Source: Ignavibacteriota bacterium (GTDB taxonomy: Bacteria; Bacteroidota; Ignavibacteria; Kapaibacteriales; UBA2268). Taken from it: 59,076 nt of DNA. Position numbers and translations under genes: made by a program. Below are positions 28,513 to 37,774 of the stretch, piece after piece. Location: assembly GCA_024636855.1 (NCBI GenBank), contig JAGXGG010000098.1, positions 1 through 59,076 of the forward strand, in the 5' to 3' direction. The number at the start of each line of letters is the position of its first letter. Within the stretch, counting starts at the first letter, position 1. Below the pieces are notes generated by a model, which made no database searches, was not told the DNA's origin, and saw only the letters and a list, made by a program, of their open reading frames with translations.

Positions 28513-29496
28513 TTAGAAATTGAAAGTATGAGTAAATCCAAAAACTAGAGTTTGTTCTAATTGTCTGTGGCTATATATTTGTTCATCGTATGTCAGATTA
28601 GCAGAGTATTGCAAACTGAAATACTTGTATTTGAGAGTTGAATAGAATATTCCATTCACAGAAACTTTGCTGACATCCTCGAAAAATGAATCTTTAGTAA
28701 TGGCAGCTATACTGAAATCGGTATAAAAAGAAAAATCTTCAGAAATCATAGTATCATAAGTAAATTTCAATATACCACTATATCCAGTTTCTAAAGTAAA
28801 ATGACTTTGAACATCCGAAAGTGGATTATCATCATCTATGATGAAATCTTTATTCTCTTCTAAAATATATTTATCAGTATAAGTTTGCTGAACAGCATAC
28901 CCAACACCATAAATTATATTAAAACTTGAAGTGTACTCATCATTTTCCCATTTATAGTCTTGACCTAAAAACAAAGTATGATATAGATAAGCTGGGTCTA
29001 AAAAAGAGATAGGGTTCCCATAATTATCATTATTATCCATAGAAGTTTGAAGAACATTGTCAAAAAATAACCTAAGTTGTAATTTCTCGAAAAGGCTCAT
29101 AGATGGCATAATAGAAACCATCAAATTATCTTGGGTAGTTTGTGGGACATCCTCTTTAGAAATAATCTGACCATATTGGGCAGTCACACTAGAATTAAAG
29201 TTAAATGTACTACCGTATATATCTAGCTTAGAGCGAAGTGAACCTAGCCACTGAGCACTTATTGTTTCCTCTCCCCTTTCGTAACTAGAGCTTTGTAGAT
29301 TGAAACCAAGAGTAGGTGAAAGCATGAAATCAATCACGCTTTCACTCTCTTCTATAATTTCTTCTTCTTCATAATCTTCAGAATTGTCCAATGAGTCGAT
29401 TATTTCATCTTCAATGACAACAGCAGTTGAGTCCACTTGCGAATATGCAAACGAGCAAAGAAAAAAGAAAATCAGTGATAATAAATAAATTCTCAT
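28513..29496 (-). CDS. Predicted outer-membrane beta-barrel protein
   Basis: 327 aa. A signal peptide (MRIYLLSLIFFFLCSFAYSQ) and an acidic linker (EDYEEEEIIEESES) precede a series of amphipathic strands alternating aromatic and polar residues. Examples are TFNFNSSVTAQYGQI, FSFYTDFSIAAI, FSLQYSANLTY and a final TLVFGFTHTFNF with a terminal Phe. The terminal aromatic strand is the barrel-insertion signal. It resembles the DUF3078-like barrels of Bacteroidota, function unknown. Its start overlaps the stop of the preceding Asp-rich small protein gene by 4 bp (ATGA type), so the two are probably translationally coupled. Confidence 0.72.
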   Translation of the reverse strand: MRIYLLSLIFFFLCSFAYSQVDSTAVVIEDEIIDSLDNSEDYEEEEIIEESESVIDFMLSPTLGFNLQSSSYERGEETISAQWLGSLRSKLDIYGSTFNFNSSVTAQYGQIISKEDVPQTTQDNLMVSIMPSMSLFEKLQLRLFFDNVLQTSMDNNDNYGNPISFLDPAYLYHTLFLGQDYKWENDEYTSSFNIIYGVGYAVQQTYTDKYILEENKDFIIDDDNPLSDVQSHFTLETGYSGILKFTYDTMISEDFSFYTDFSIAAITKDSFFEDVSKVSVNGIFYSTLKYKYFSLQYSANLTYDEQIYSHRQLEQTLVFGFTHTFNF

Positions 29497-30080
29497 TTAT
29501 CACAAGTTACTTTTATCTTTATTTGTCCGCCTTTCATTGGTGTAATCTCTACCATCCCATCGCAGTCATTATCCTTTCCATCTGTATCTAAATTCGCAGA
29601 ACTCGATGTTTTATTAGACCTAGATGAATTGTGATCTGTAGCCCTAGTACTAGGAGTTGAAGCATCAACTTCTTTAGTAATAGTGACTGGCTTGTACTGA
29701 CGTTTACCAGTCGCCATTCCACTACCAGCCTCACGAGAACTAGAAGCATAATAATCATATCCCTTTTTAGATAGATACATAGATTTACTAGAAAGTTCTA
29801 CACGAATAGGTTTGATTCTAGCTGTTGATTTGGATGATGGGCAAGTAATTTTTTCATTCACTTGATCGCCAATAACGCATCGAACACCATTCATTTCTAT
29901 AGTAACTTTATAATCACCCTCTTTTAATCCTTTTGCTATGAACTCACCCCTACCGTTTGTCTTACCTTTTTTTGTAACACCATTAGGTGACTGTTCTACT
30001 GTTATACCTATACCCGGTATAGGGTCACCAGCGAATAACACAACGGGTAAAGCTAATAATAATATTAATAATTTTTTCAT
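29493..30080 (-). CDS. Asp-rich small secreted protein, array copy A1
   Basis: 195 aa. An 18-residue signal peptide is followed by a CNA-B/carboxypeptidase-regulatory-like beta-sandwich (about 20-100: KGKTNGRGEFIAKGLKEGDY). Next comes a Gly/basic linker (REAGSGMATGKRQ), then a Ser/Asn-rich stretch (HNSSRSNK), an Asp loop (DTDGKDNDCDG) that looks like a calcium site, and a final strand (MKGGQIKIKVTCDK). It is about two thirds identical by eye to copy A2 directly upstream. I know no named family. Overlap with the barrel gene suggests the two products act together at the cell envelope. Confidence 0.72.
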   Translation of the reverse strand: MKKLLILLLALPVVLFAGDPIPGIGITVEQSPNGVTKKGKTNGRGEFIAKGLKEGDYKVTIEMNGVRCVIGDQVNEKITCPSSKSTARIKPIRVELSSKSMYLSKKGYDYYASSSREAGSGMATGKRQYKPVTITKEVDASTPSTRATDHNSSRSNKTSSSANLDTDGKDNDCDGMVEITPMKGGQIKIKVTCDK

Positions 30081-30094
30081 TTAAGATTCCTCAT

Positions 30095-30676
30095 TTATTT
30101 ACAAGTAATTTTCACTTTTAATTGTCCACCCTTCATTGGTGTTATTTCAATTGCTCCATCACAATCTTGGTCGACACCATCATTATCACTATCTGCATCA
30201 GAAGATTCGTTTCCAATTGAACCAATAGCACGTTTTGAATCTGCCTTGCTCAAACCATTCTCCGAACTATTAGTATTCGCCGATGTTTTATGTTGTCTTT
30301 TACCAGTAGCCATTCCACTACCTGCTTCTCGAGATTTAGAAGCATAATAATCATATCCTTTCTTTGATAAATACATTGACTTAGAAGAAAGTTCTAACCG
30401 AATTGGTTTAACAGTAGCTGAGGATTTAGTAGATGGTACAGTGATTTTCTCATTAACTTGATCACCAATAACGCATCGAACACCATTCATTTCTAATGTA
30501 ACTTTATAATCACCTTCTTTCAAACCTGTAGCGATAAACTCACCCCTACCGTTTGTCTTACCTTTTTTTGTAACACCATTTGGAGATTGTTCTACTGTTA
30601 TATCAATACCCGGAATAGGGTCACCAGCAAAAAGGACAATTGGCAATACAAGCAATATTATTATTAATTTCTTCAT
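30095..30676 (-). CDS. Asp-rich small secreted protein, array copy A2
   Basis: 193 aa. It has the same order of parts as A1: signal peptide, beta-sandwich (TNGRGEFIATGLKEGDYKVT), REAGSGMATGKRQ linker, SENG/SKAD-rich segment, Asp loop (DADSDNDGVDQDCDG) and final strand (KGGQLKVKITCK). Its first 120 residues are nearly the same as A1, and divergence is concentrated between the linker and the Asp loop. It is separated from A1 by 14 bp. It arose by recent duplication; function unknown. Confidence 0.72.
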   Translation of the reverse strand: MKKLIIILLVLPIVLFAGDPIPGIDITVEQSPNGVTKKGKTNGRGEFIATGLKEGDYKVTLEMNGVRCVIGDQVNEKITVPSTKSSATVKPIRLELSSKSMYLSKKGYDYYASKSREAGSGMATGKRQHKTSANTNSSENGLSKADSKRAIGSIGNESSDADSDNDGVDQDCDGAIEITPMKGGQLKVKITCK

Positions 30677-30699
30677 TCTAATTTTCTCTTAATTTTCTC

Positions 30700-31266
30700 T
30701 TAATTTTTTGTTTTTACGCTAATTTTAATCCCACCACCACGACCTGTAGTAGCAGAAACTTCTATCATAGCATCATCACAATCATCAACACCATCCCCAT
30801 CATCGTCATCATCTATATTTGCTGATTTTTTATTCGAACGTGATGTGTTATGATTTGCATCTAACCTCTTAACATTATTAGTTTCGTCTATACCAGCTTC
30901 ACCCCTTTCTAGTGTAACGTCACTGTACTTAGTTCTGCCTGGCCTTTTTCTTAATATTAGATCATCACCATCTTTATAGTCTGAAATTTTAGCATTAAAA
31001 AGCATTGGGGTTGCTTTATCTATTCTGCCTTTAGTGTTATTAACACCCAATACTATAGATTTACCATTATTTGTAAGCTTAACATCCCATACGGCATCTG
31101 TTACACCGTCTAGGGTCAGACTCCCCTGACTGTTTAGCTTACCAGATTTGATAGTTTTACCATTTGCATCAACAATTGACACAACAGTTCCTTCCAAACA
31201 GCGAGGAGCTGCTGAGAAAAGTGCAAGTGGTAGCACAAATATTAATATAATTAATAGATTTTTCAT
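30700..31266 (-). CDS. Asp-rich small secreted protein, array copy B1
   Basis: 188 aa from the ATG giving MKNLLIILIFVLPLALFS; an in-frame TTG five codons earlier is less likely because it adds charged residues before the signal. A beta-sandwich (VVSIVDANGKTIKSGKLNSQ) is followed by LRKRPGR and then RGEAGIDETNNVKRLDANHN. An Asp loop (DDDDDGDGVDDCDD) and a final strand (GGGIKISVKTKN) complete it. It belongs to the same architectural family as A1/A2 but to a second subfamily with B2. It is 23 bp from A2. Confidence 0.7.
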   Translation of the reverse strand: MKNLLIILIFVLPLALFSAAPRCLEGTVVSIVDANGKTIKSGKLNSQGSLTLDGVTDAVWDVKLTNNGKSIVLGVNNTKGRIDKATPMLFNAKISDYKDGDDLILRKRPGRTKYSDVTLERGEAGIDETNNVKRLDANHNTSRSNKKSANIDDDDDGDGVDDCDDAMIEVSATTGRGGGIKISVKTKN

Positions 31267-31282
31267 AATTTCAACTCTCAAT

Positions 31283-31879
31283 TTATTTTAAAACAGTAAC
31301 ATGTACTTCTATTCTTCCATTGCCTTTATCAGCTACACTAATAGAAGCATCATCACAGTCATCATCTAGTCCATCACCATCATCATCATCATCGATTGCT
31401 CTTATTCCACCGGCTTGATTTGAACGAGTAGTGTTATGATTAGCATCCAACTTTTTAGCATTATTTGTTTCATCCATACCAGCTTCACTTTGAGCACCTC
31501 TTTTTCCAGTTGCTTGTCCACTACTACCACCTTCTTTTGAATGAGTTCTCCCTGGTCTTTTTCTTAGGATTAGATCATCACCATCTTGATAATTTGACAA
31601 TTTTGATTGATAAAGTAAAGGGGTTGATTTATCTATCCTACCCTTAGTTTTGTTTACACCTAGAACGATTGACTTTCCATTGTTGGATAATTTAACATCC
31701 CAGTTCGCATCCTTCACTCCACTGAGTGTAAGTTTACCTTGGCTATTAAGTTTTCCTTTCTTTATAACTTTTCCATTAGCATCAACAATAGATACTTCAA
31801 TACCTGCAACACAACTAGGTGATGCCGAATATAGTGCCAGTGGAAGCACAAATAATAATACTAATAACAAATTTTTCAT
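31283..31879 (-). CDS. Asp-rich small secreted protein, array copy B2
   Basis: 198 aa, first gene of the minus-strand array. A signal peptide (MKNLLLVLLFVLPLALYS) precedes a beta-sandwich close to B1 (VSIVDANGKVIKKGKLNSQG). Then come LRKRPGR, a linker containing GQATGKRG that links this subfamily to the ATGKRQ element of A1/A2, NHNTTRSN, and an Asp loop (DDDDDGDGLDDDCDD). The last strand is GRIEVHVTVLK. Calcium binding is likely from the loop spacing, though not proven. The promoter should lie in the 180 bp shared with divergent gapA. Confidence 0.7.
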   Translation of the reverse strand: MKNLLLVLLFVLPLALYSASPSCVAGIEVSIVDANGKVIKKGKLNSQGKLTLSGVKDANWDVKLSNNGKSIVLGVNKTKGRIDKSTPLLYQSKLSNYQDGDDLILRKRPGRTHSKEGGSSGQATGKRGAQSEAGMDETNNAKKLDANHNTTRSNQAGGIRAIDDDDDGDGLDDDCDDASISVADKGNGRIEVHVTVLK

Positions 31880-32003
31880 AACAAACTCCTTGATGTTAAA
31901 TATGACATGGGTTAAAATTACATTTTTTTTTATTAAAACAGATAATATTCTTCTGTTATTCTAAAAATAATTAATTCTACTCATTATTCTATTTAGATAC
32001 TAA

Positions 32004-33059
<1,056 letters not shown>

Positions 33060-34247
33060 ATGATAAGAACAATAGATGAATTCAATTTCAAAGGTAAGAA
33101 AACTTTAATTAGAGTTGACTACAATGTGCCTTTGGATATGAATTTGAACATAACTGATGATAAAAGAATCATAGAATCTATGCCCACCATTAAGAAAATA
33201 CTTTCTGATGGTGGCATGGCTATTATAATGTCACATCTAGGTAGACCAAAAGGCGTTAGAGTAAAAGAAATGTCTCTACGACCTGTTGCAAACTACCTAT
33301 CCAATGCACTAGATACAAAAGTACATTTTGCAACTGATTGTAATACAGGAGTTGCTAAAAAAGTAATTTCTGAAGCAAAAACAGGCGAAGTAGTACTTTT
33401 AGAAAACCTTAGATACTACGCAGAAGAAGAGGCAAATGATGATGATTTTGCTTCTAATCTTGCTTCCTTAGGTGATGTCTATGTTAATGATGCATTTGGT
33501 ACCGCACATAGAGCTCACGCTAGCACTTATGCTGCAGCCAAGAAATTTGAGAATCGATTCGCTGGTAAGTTAATCGAAAAAGAAATAGAATATTTAGAAG
33601 AAGTTGTTAATAATGCTAAGAAGCCGTTTACTGCTATTATAGGTGGGGCTAAAGTCTCTGGTAAAATTGATGTTATTGAGAATCTTTTCACTAAATGCGA
33701 TAACATACTAATCGGTGGAGGTATGGTTTTTACATTCCTCAAAGCACAAGGTATTGAGGTTGGTAAATCGTTAGTTGAAGATGATAAGTTAGAAATAGCT
33801 AAGAAAATACTATTGGATGCAAAAGCAAACAATGTAAATCTTGTTTTGCCATCAGATATAATAGTGGCTAAAGAATTTAAAAATGATACAGAATTTGAAA
33901 ATGTATCAATTAACGATATCCCCAAAGACAGAATGGGTCTGGACATTGGTAAAGAAAGCACAAAAAGATATGCAAAACTAATCGAAAACTCAAACACAGT
34001 ACTTTGGAATGGCCCTATGGGTGTATTCGAAATGGATAATTTCGCTAAAGGTACTATCGGGGTTGCAGAAGCATTAGCAACTGCTACTTCCAAAGGTGCT
34101 AATACGATAGTTGGTGGTGGTGATTCGGTAGCTGCTATTCGCAAATTAGGGTTCGAAGATAAAGTTTCTCATATTTCTACTGGTGGTGGAGCTTCATTAG
34201 AATTTCTAGAAGGAAAAAAACTTCCTGGAATCGAAGCACTGAGATAA
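33060..34247 (+). CDS. pgk: Phosphoglycerate kinase
   Basis: 395 aa, full length. The N-terminal substrate domain has LIRVDYNVPLD and SHLGRPKG, then NDAFGTAHRAHAS. The C-terminal nucleotide domain has the AIIGGAKVSGKI segment, NGPMGVFE and TIVGGGDSVAAI. It transfers phosphate from 1,3-bisphosphoglycerate to ADP. It follows gapA without any gap, so the two are an operon and probably translationally coupled. A long antisense open frame overlaps it and is a codon-bias shadow. Confidence 0.96.
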   Translation: MIRTIDEFNFKGKKTLIRVDYNVPLDMNLNITDDKRIIESMPTIKKILSDGGMAIIMSHLGRPKGVRVKEMSLRPVANYLSNALDTKVHFATDCNTGVAKKVISEAKTGEVVLLENLRYYAEEEANDDDFASNLASLGDVYVNDAFGTAHRAHASTYAAAKKFENRFAGKLIEKEIEYLEEVVNNAKKPFTAIIGGAKVSGKIDVIENLFTKCDNILIGGGMVFTFLKAQGIEVGKSLVEDDKLEIAKKILLDAKANNVNLVLPSDIIVAKEFKNDTEFENVSINDIPKDRMGLDIGKESTKRYAKLIENSNTVLWNGPMGVFEMDNFAKGTIGVAEALATATSKGANTIVGGGDSVAAIRKLGFEDKVSHISTGGGASLEFLEGKKLPGIEALR

Positions 34248-34311
34248 AAAACAATTATTTATCTTAAGCGTCAAGCATTAGATTATAAATTTGAATTAAA
34301 AATTGAGTTAA

Positions 34312-35325
34312 ATGAACGGATTTGGTAATAGACCTAGTGGATTTGGCGGTGGAATGTTTGGAATGTTTCCCCCAGTAATCAAATTCATCCTTATGTTGAA
34401 TGTTGCTATATTTATATTGCAATACTTCGTTATGGAACTTGTTTACATTGGTGGATTGCCGATGAGTGCTTATTTCTTCAATTATTTTGCACTCCAAACA
34501 ACAAATTTCTCATTCTCTTTCGTTGAGAACTCTTTCTGGCCTTGGCAATTACTTACATTCCAATTTATGCATGGTGGATTGTGGCATCTATTTTTCAATA
34601 TGTTCGCAATCTGGATGTTTGGAATTGAGCTGGAGAATAGTTGGGGTAGCCGTAGATTCCTATTCTACTATTTACTAACAGGCATAGGTGCAGGTTTAGT
34701 CCAATTAGCTATCCAGGCAGGCCCTACTATTGGTGCTTCTGGTGGTGTGTTTGGTGTATTACTGGCATTTGGAATGATGAATCCTGATAGGAAAATATTT
34801 ATATTCCCTATTTTCATCCCAATAAAAGCCAAATATTTCGTTATGATATATGCTGGAATAGAATTATTCTTGGGTATAACTGGCTCTTCTGCTACTGATG
34901 GTATAGCCCATTTAGCTCACGTCGGTGGTGCTGCAACTGGGTTCTTACTTATAAAATTCGGTGACCAATTAGGAATTTATAAGCTTCTGAATTCATTCAT
35001 AAAATCGTTTGGAGTTAGAGGAACAAGTGCCGGACATAGCCAATTTGGTGGCCAATACGGTGGTGGTGGAAGTAATCCATTCAGTAAAAGAACAAAAACA
35101 AAAGAAGAAGCTACTAGATACAAAGTTAGTTGGGAAAAGACTAGCTCTGATAATGATTATAAAATAGAAGAAACAGATTCGAATAGTAAATCGTATATAA
35201 TAAACGGTGAAGAGATAACACAACATACAGTCGATAGTATTTTAGACAAAATATCGGCTTCGGGTTATCAGAATCTGACTGATAGAGAAAAATTGATATT
35301 AAACGAATTGAGTAAAAGATTATAA
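34312..35325 (+). CDS. Rhomboid-family intramembrane serine protease
   Basis: 337 aa with six or so hydrophobic segments. The catalytic Ser is in GASGGVFGVLLAFG (GxSG) and the catalytic His in IAHLAHVGGAATGF; the upstream HGGLWHLFFNMFA is the family's H-x-x-x-x-H-x-x-x-N element. The protein cleaves transmembrane helices of unknown substrates. A C-terminal cytoplasmic tail with a Gly-rich stretch ends in ILDKISASGYQNLTDREKLI, a short helical element often found at the end of Bacteroidota rhomboids. Only one base separates it from ispG. Confidence 0.92.
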   Translation: MNGFGNRPSGFGGGMFGMFPPVIKFILMLNVAIFILQYFVMELVYIGGLPMSAYFFNYFALQTTNFSFSFVENSFWPWQLLTFQFMHGGLWHLFFNMFAIWMFGIELENSWGSRRFLFYYLLTGIGAGLVQLAIQAGPTIGASGGVFGVLLAFGMMNPDRKIFIFPIFIPIKAKYFVMIYAGIELFLGITGSSATDGIAHLAHVGGAATGFLLIKFGDQLGIYKLLNSFIKSFGVRGTSAGHSQFGGQYGGGGSNPFSKRTKTKEEATRYKVSWEKTSSDNDYKIEETDSNSKSYIINGEEITQHTVDSILDKISASGYQNLTDREKLILNELSKRL

Positions 35326-35326
35326 T

Positions 35327-36463
35327 ATGAGTGAATCTAAAAACGGTATCATCGGCTTAGACGTATTTAAGCCAAAAGAAGAAATGCCACAAAGTGTGCA
35401 GTATCCTCGAAGACAATCACGTAAAGTAATGGTGGGCAATGTACCTGTTGGTGGTGGCTCTCCAGTATCTGTGCAGACAATGACTAAGACGAAAACTGCT
35501 GACGTAAAAGCAACTGTGGAGCAAATCCACAGATGCGTAGAAGCAGGTGCAGATATAGTCAGAGTAACTGTGAACAACAAGGAAGCTTGCGATGCAATCG
35601 GCGAGATTGTAAAGCAAGTAAGCGTACCAATTGTATCAGACATCCATTTCAACTATACTTACGCTCTTCGTGCAATCGAAGGTGGTGTATCGAAAGTTAG
35701 GATAAACCCAGGTAATATCGGTAGCGTTGACAAAATAAAGAAAGTACTAACAGCAGCCAAAGAGCGTGGTATTCCTATAAGAATAGGTGTGAACTCTGGT
35801 TCGCTTGAGAAAGATATACTAGATAAATATGGCTATCCCACTGACCAAGCACTATTCGAAAGTGCAATGAGACATGCTAATATAGCAGCAGATCACAACT
35901 TCGATGATGTGATTATCTCTGTGAAATCTACTAGCGTTCCTCTTATGATATCTGCTTACAGATTATTAGCGAAAGAAACCGATTTCCCACTTCACTTAGG
36001 TGTTACGGAAGCAGGATTGATTACCAAAGGTACTATCAAATCGGCTATTGGTATAGGGACATTACTTGCAGAAGGCATAGGTGATACGATAAGAGTATCG
36101 CTAACAGACCAACCAGAAAACGAAGTAGAAGTAGGTAAAGAGATACTAAAATCTCTTGGATTAGCTCAAAGAACTGTAGAAATCATCGCTTGTCCGACTT
36201 GTGGAAGACTAGATGTCGATTTATTCAAAATAGTAGGCGAGCTAGAAGAAAGAACAAAGCATATCAAAAAACCAGTAAAAGTAAGTATTCTGGGTTGTGC
36301 GGTTAATGGACCGGGTGAAGCAGCTGATGCTGACATCGGGGTAGCAGCAGCCAAAGGTAAAGGGTTGCTATTCAAACACGGCGAATCAATCGGATACGTA
36401 AACGAAGAAGATATAGTCGAAAGAGTTTACCAAGAAATTCTTGCATTCGAACCGAAGGAATGA
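35327..36463 (+). CDS. ispG: 4-hydroxy-3-methylbut-2-enyl diphosphate synthase, short type
   Basis: 378 aa. A TIM-barrel domain (VSVQTMTKTKTADVKATVEQ) leads into the C-terminal [4Fe-4S] domain, with Cys289 and Cys292 in CPTCGR and Cys324 in GCAVNGPGEA. It catalyses the reductive ring opening of MEcPP in the non-mevalonate isoprenoid pathway. The length is that of the two-domain bacterial enzyme. Many Bacteroidota and Chlorobi instead have an enzyme of about 600 aa with an inserted domain, so this is a small phylogenetic clue. A terminator follows. Confidence 0.95.
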   Translation: MSESKNGIIGLDVFKPKEEMPQSVQYPRRQSRKVMVGNVPVGGGSPVSVQTMTKTKTADVKATVEQIHRCVEAGADIVRVTVNNKEACDAIGEIVKQVSVPIVSDIHFNYTYALRAIEGGVSKVRINPGNIGSVDKIKKVLTAAKERGIPIRIGVNSGSLEKDILDKYGYPTDQALFESAMRHANIAADHNFDDVIISVKSTSVPLMISAYRLLAKETDFPLHLGVTEAGLITKGTIKSAIGIGTLLAEGIGDTIRVSLTDQPENEVEVGKEILKSLGLAQRTVEIIACPTCGRLDVDLFKIVGELEERTKHIKKPVKVSILGCAVNGPGEAADADIGVAAAKGKGLLFKHGESIGYVNEEDIVERVYQEILAFEPKE

Positions 36464-36493
36464 GAAATAGAAAGAATAAATAGATATAGAATG

Positions 36494-36529
36494 AAAAAAG
36501 CTCGCAGTTATGAACTGTGAGCTTTTTTA
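36494..36529 (+). terminator. Rho-independent terminator after ispG
   Basis: AAAAAAGCTCGCAGTT pairs with AACTGTGAGCTTTTTT (one G-T pair) around ATG and is followed by T-rich sequence. Confidence 0.88.
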
Positions 36530-36698
36530 TATTATTCTACTAGAATTTAAAGGTGCTTTGTTTAATAATGGTTTTCATTAGCGGATCTACTGACATAAAC
36601 CTACTAGCGTACAACCTTAATTATCACTCCAAATCAATAGGATCTCTAAACATAAATGGATTATTATAGCTATAATGATATAGGACACCTATTATCCT

Positions 36699-37127
36699 CT
36701 AGCCTATAGGCTTTGTTATACCAATAAAAATAATACTATCATTTTCTGCATAGAATGTAAATCTAATTAAATCTTCAGATTCTAGACCTTCATCTTTTAC
36801 ATAATAAATATCATAATCTAAACCATCAGTCTCTGCTAATGGGCCTTCATAAATATTCTCAAAAACATACCCTCTACATTTTATATATGTAATATCCATT
36901 GTAAAATTTATAAGTCTCCACTCTTCATTCTTAAATAGTTCAATTATTCTTGAACAGTCAATTGTTTCATTATTATCCATTATTTCTATCATTCTTGTAG
37001 GAGTTTCAATAATATCCTCTATAAGTTTTATCATAATTTGCTTATCAATACTTGATTTACATTCTATAATATTATTTCCTATAAGAAAATTGCAACCTAT
37101 AAATAGGGTTAAAAGTAATTTATTCAT
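36699..37127 (-). CDS. Small exported protein of unknown function
   Basis: 142 aa from the ATG giving MNKLLLTLFIGCNFLIGNN, which has AAGG seven bases upstream; a TTG two codons earlier is the alternative. A signal peptide is present; IGC at positions 11-13 is not a convincing lipobox because the hydrophobic core is too short. The mature protein is acidic with four Cys in all. I do not recognise the family. It stands alone, with non-coding sequence on both sides. Confidence 0.6.
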   Translation of the reverse strand: MNKLLLTLFIGCNFLIGNNIIECKSSIDKQIMIKLIEDIIETPTRMIEIMDNNETIDCSRIIELFKNEEWRLINFTMDITYIKCRGYVFENIYEGPLAETDGLDYDIYYVKDEGLESEDLIRFTFYAENDSIIFIGITKPIG

Positions 37128-37408
37128 AATCAACCTTAGTATTATTATCAGACATATAAAAATATGAAGTTATTCCAATAGTGGAAGTAATAACTGTAAA
37201 TAAACAACCGTTCATACCTCCATACACTATAATAAAATTAAAAGGAATAAAATGCAAGAATTATTTTCTATACTGACATTTTTTATCAATGATTGTATCT
37301 GAATGTTAGAGTTTGAGTTAATGAGTTTTGGAGTAGAAACAATTTGAGGATTATTGTGAAATGTTAGATAATTTGCCTCTTATTTACTGATTGTAAGATT
37401 TCTCCTGG

Positions 37409-37503
37409 ACTCTTCACTACGCTCAGAGTGACGTTATTACTTGAGGGTTGGGGGATTTGAGAAGTATGCACTTCGACGCTGCTGAGTGTAAACAAAACTT
37501 CTC
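37409..37503. repeat. Two imperfect palindromes, REP-like
   Basis: The first (37409-37429) has ACTCT and AGAGT arms around TCACTACGCTC. The second (37459-37503) is nested: outer arms GAGAAGT and ACTTCTC, inner arms CACT and AGTG around TCGACGCTGCTG. The shared core (TTC-G/A-C-x-x-CGCT-x-x-TGAG/CTCAG) resembles the intergenic palindromes scattered in many Bacteroidota genomes. Confidence 0.5.
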
Positions 37504-37549
37504 AATAGTTAATTGAGATTGCCACACTTCGTTTGTAATGACATGTATC

Positions 37550-37592
37550 AAAAAAAAAGAGCAGAATCTGATTTTACTCAAATTCTGCTCTT
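37550..37592 (-). terminator. Terminator of tRNA-Leu
   Basis: On the minus strand, four bases after the tRNA CCA, AAGAGCAGAAT and ATTCTGCTCTT form a perfect 11-bp stem followed by eight T. Confidence 0.88.
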
Positions 37593-37595
37593 AGT

Positions 37596-37682
37596 TGGTA
37601 CGGACGGAGAGACTCGAACTCTCACAAGCTTAAGCCCACTAGATCCTAAGTCTAGCGCGTCTACCAATTCCGCCACGTCCGC
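37596..37682 (-). tRNA. tRNA-Leu (anticodon TAG)
   Basis: 87 nt including an encoded CCA. On the minus strand the acceptor arm GCGGACG pairs with CGTCCGT (G-U at the first pair) before A-CCA. The D-arm begins TGGCGGAATTGGTAGACGCG. The anticodon arm is CTAGA-CTTAGGA-TCTAG with anticodon TAG. A long variable arm follows (GGGCTTAAGCTT), and the T-arm is GAGAG-TTCGAGT-CTCTC. The long variable arm and the CGGAATTGG D-arm mark it as leucine tRNA. Mature start is at the higher coordinate. Confidence 0.96.
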
Positions 37683-37696
37683 ATCAAAATAGGTTA

Positions 37697-37704
37697 CAAA
37701 TTTA
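37697..37704 (-). promoter_or_regulatory. Candidate -7 element for tRNA-Leu
   Basis: TAAATTTG on the minus strand fits the Bacteroidota -7 consensus TAnnTTTG and lies 14 bases upstream of the tRNA 5' end. No convincing -33 TTG was found, so this is tentative. Confidence 0.35.
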
Positions 37705-37774
37705 TAACATTTAATATTAACTAAAAAATATATTTTTAAAGTTTTTCTCTTCTTTTGTTATTAAATTTGAATCT

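Larger units (their letters stand above)
37134..37595. other. Non-coding stretch with palindromic repeats
   Basis: No open frame here looks coding. From about 37.4 kb on, it holds two imperfect palindromes of the TTC...CTCAG type and then the terminator of the minus-strand tRNA. The first 260 bases are AT-rich and show nothing else I can support. Confidence 0.6.

Noticed and set aside
29700-30340. GKR in the ATGKRQ linker of the array proteins as a peptide-processing site
   Set aside because: Dibasic processing is a eukaryotic prohormone feature; there is no bacterial support and no conserved core peptide next to it.
29500-31880. Asp-rich array as a CRISPR or simple DNA repeat
   Set aside because: The repetition is at gene and protein level, about 600 bp per unit, with diverged codons; there are no short regular repeats with spacers.
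33527-34144. 205-codon open frame antisense to pgk
   Set aside because: It lies wholly inside a certain gene and its low-complexity Ser/Ile/Leu composition is what reverse-strand codon bias produces. The same holds for the antisense frames inside hppA, der and lepA.
37134-37400. Possible small RNA or riboswitch in the gap before the palindromes
   Set aside because: Only AT-rich sequence without a convincing conserved core or stem set was seen.
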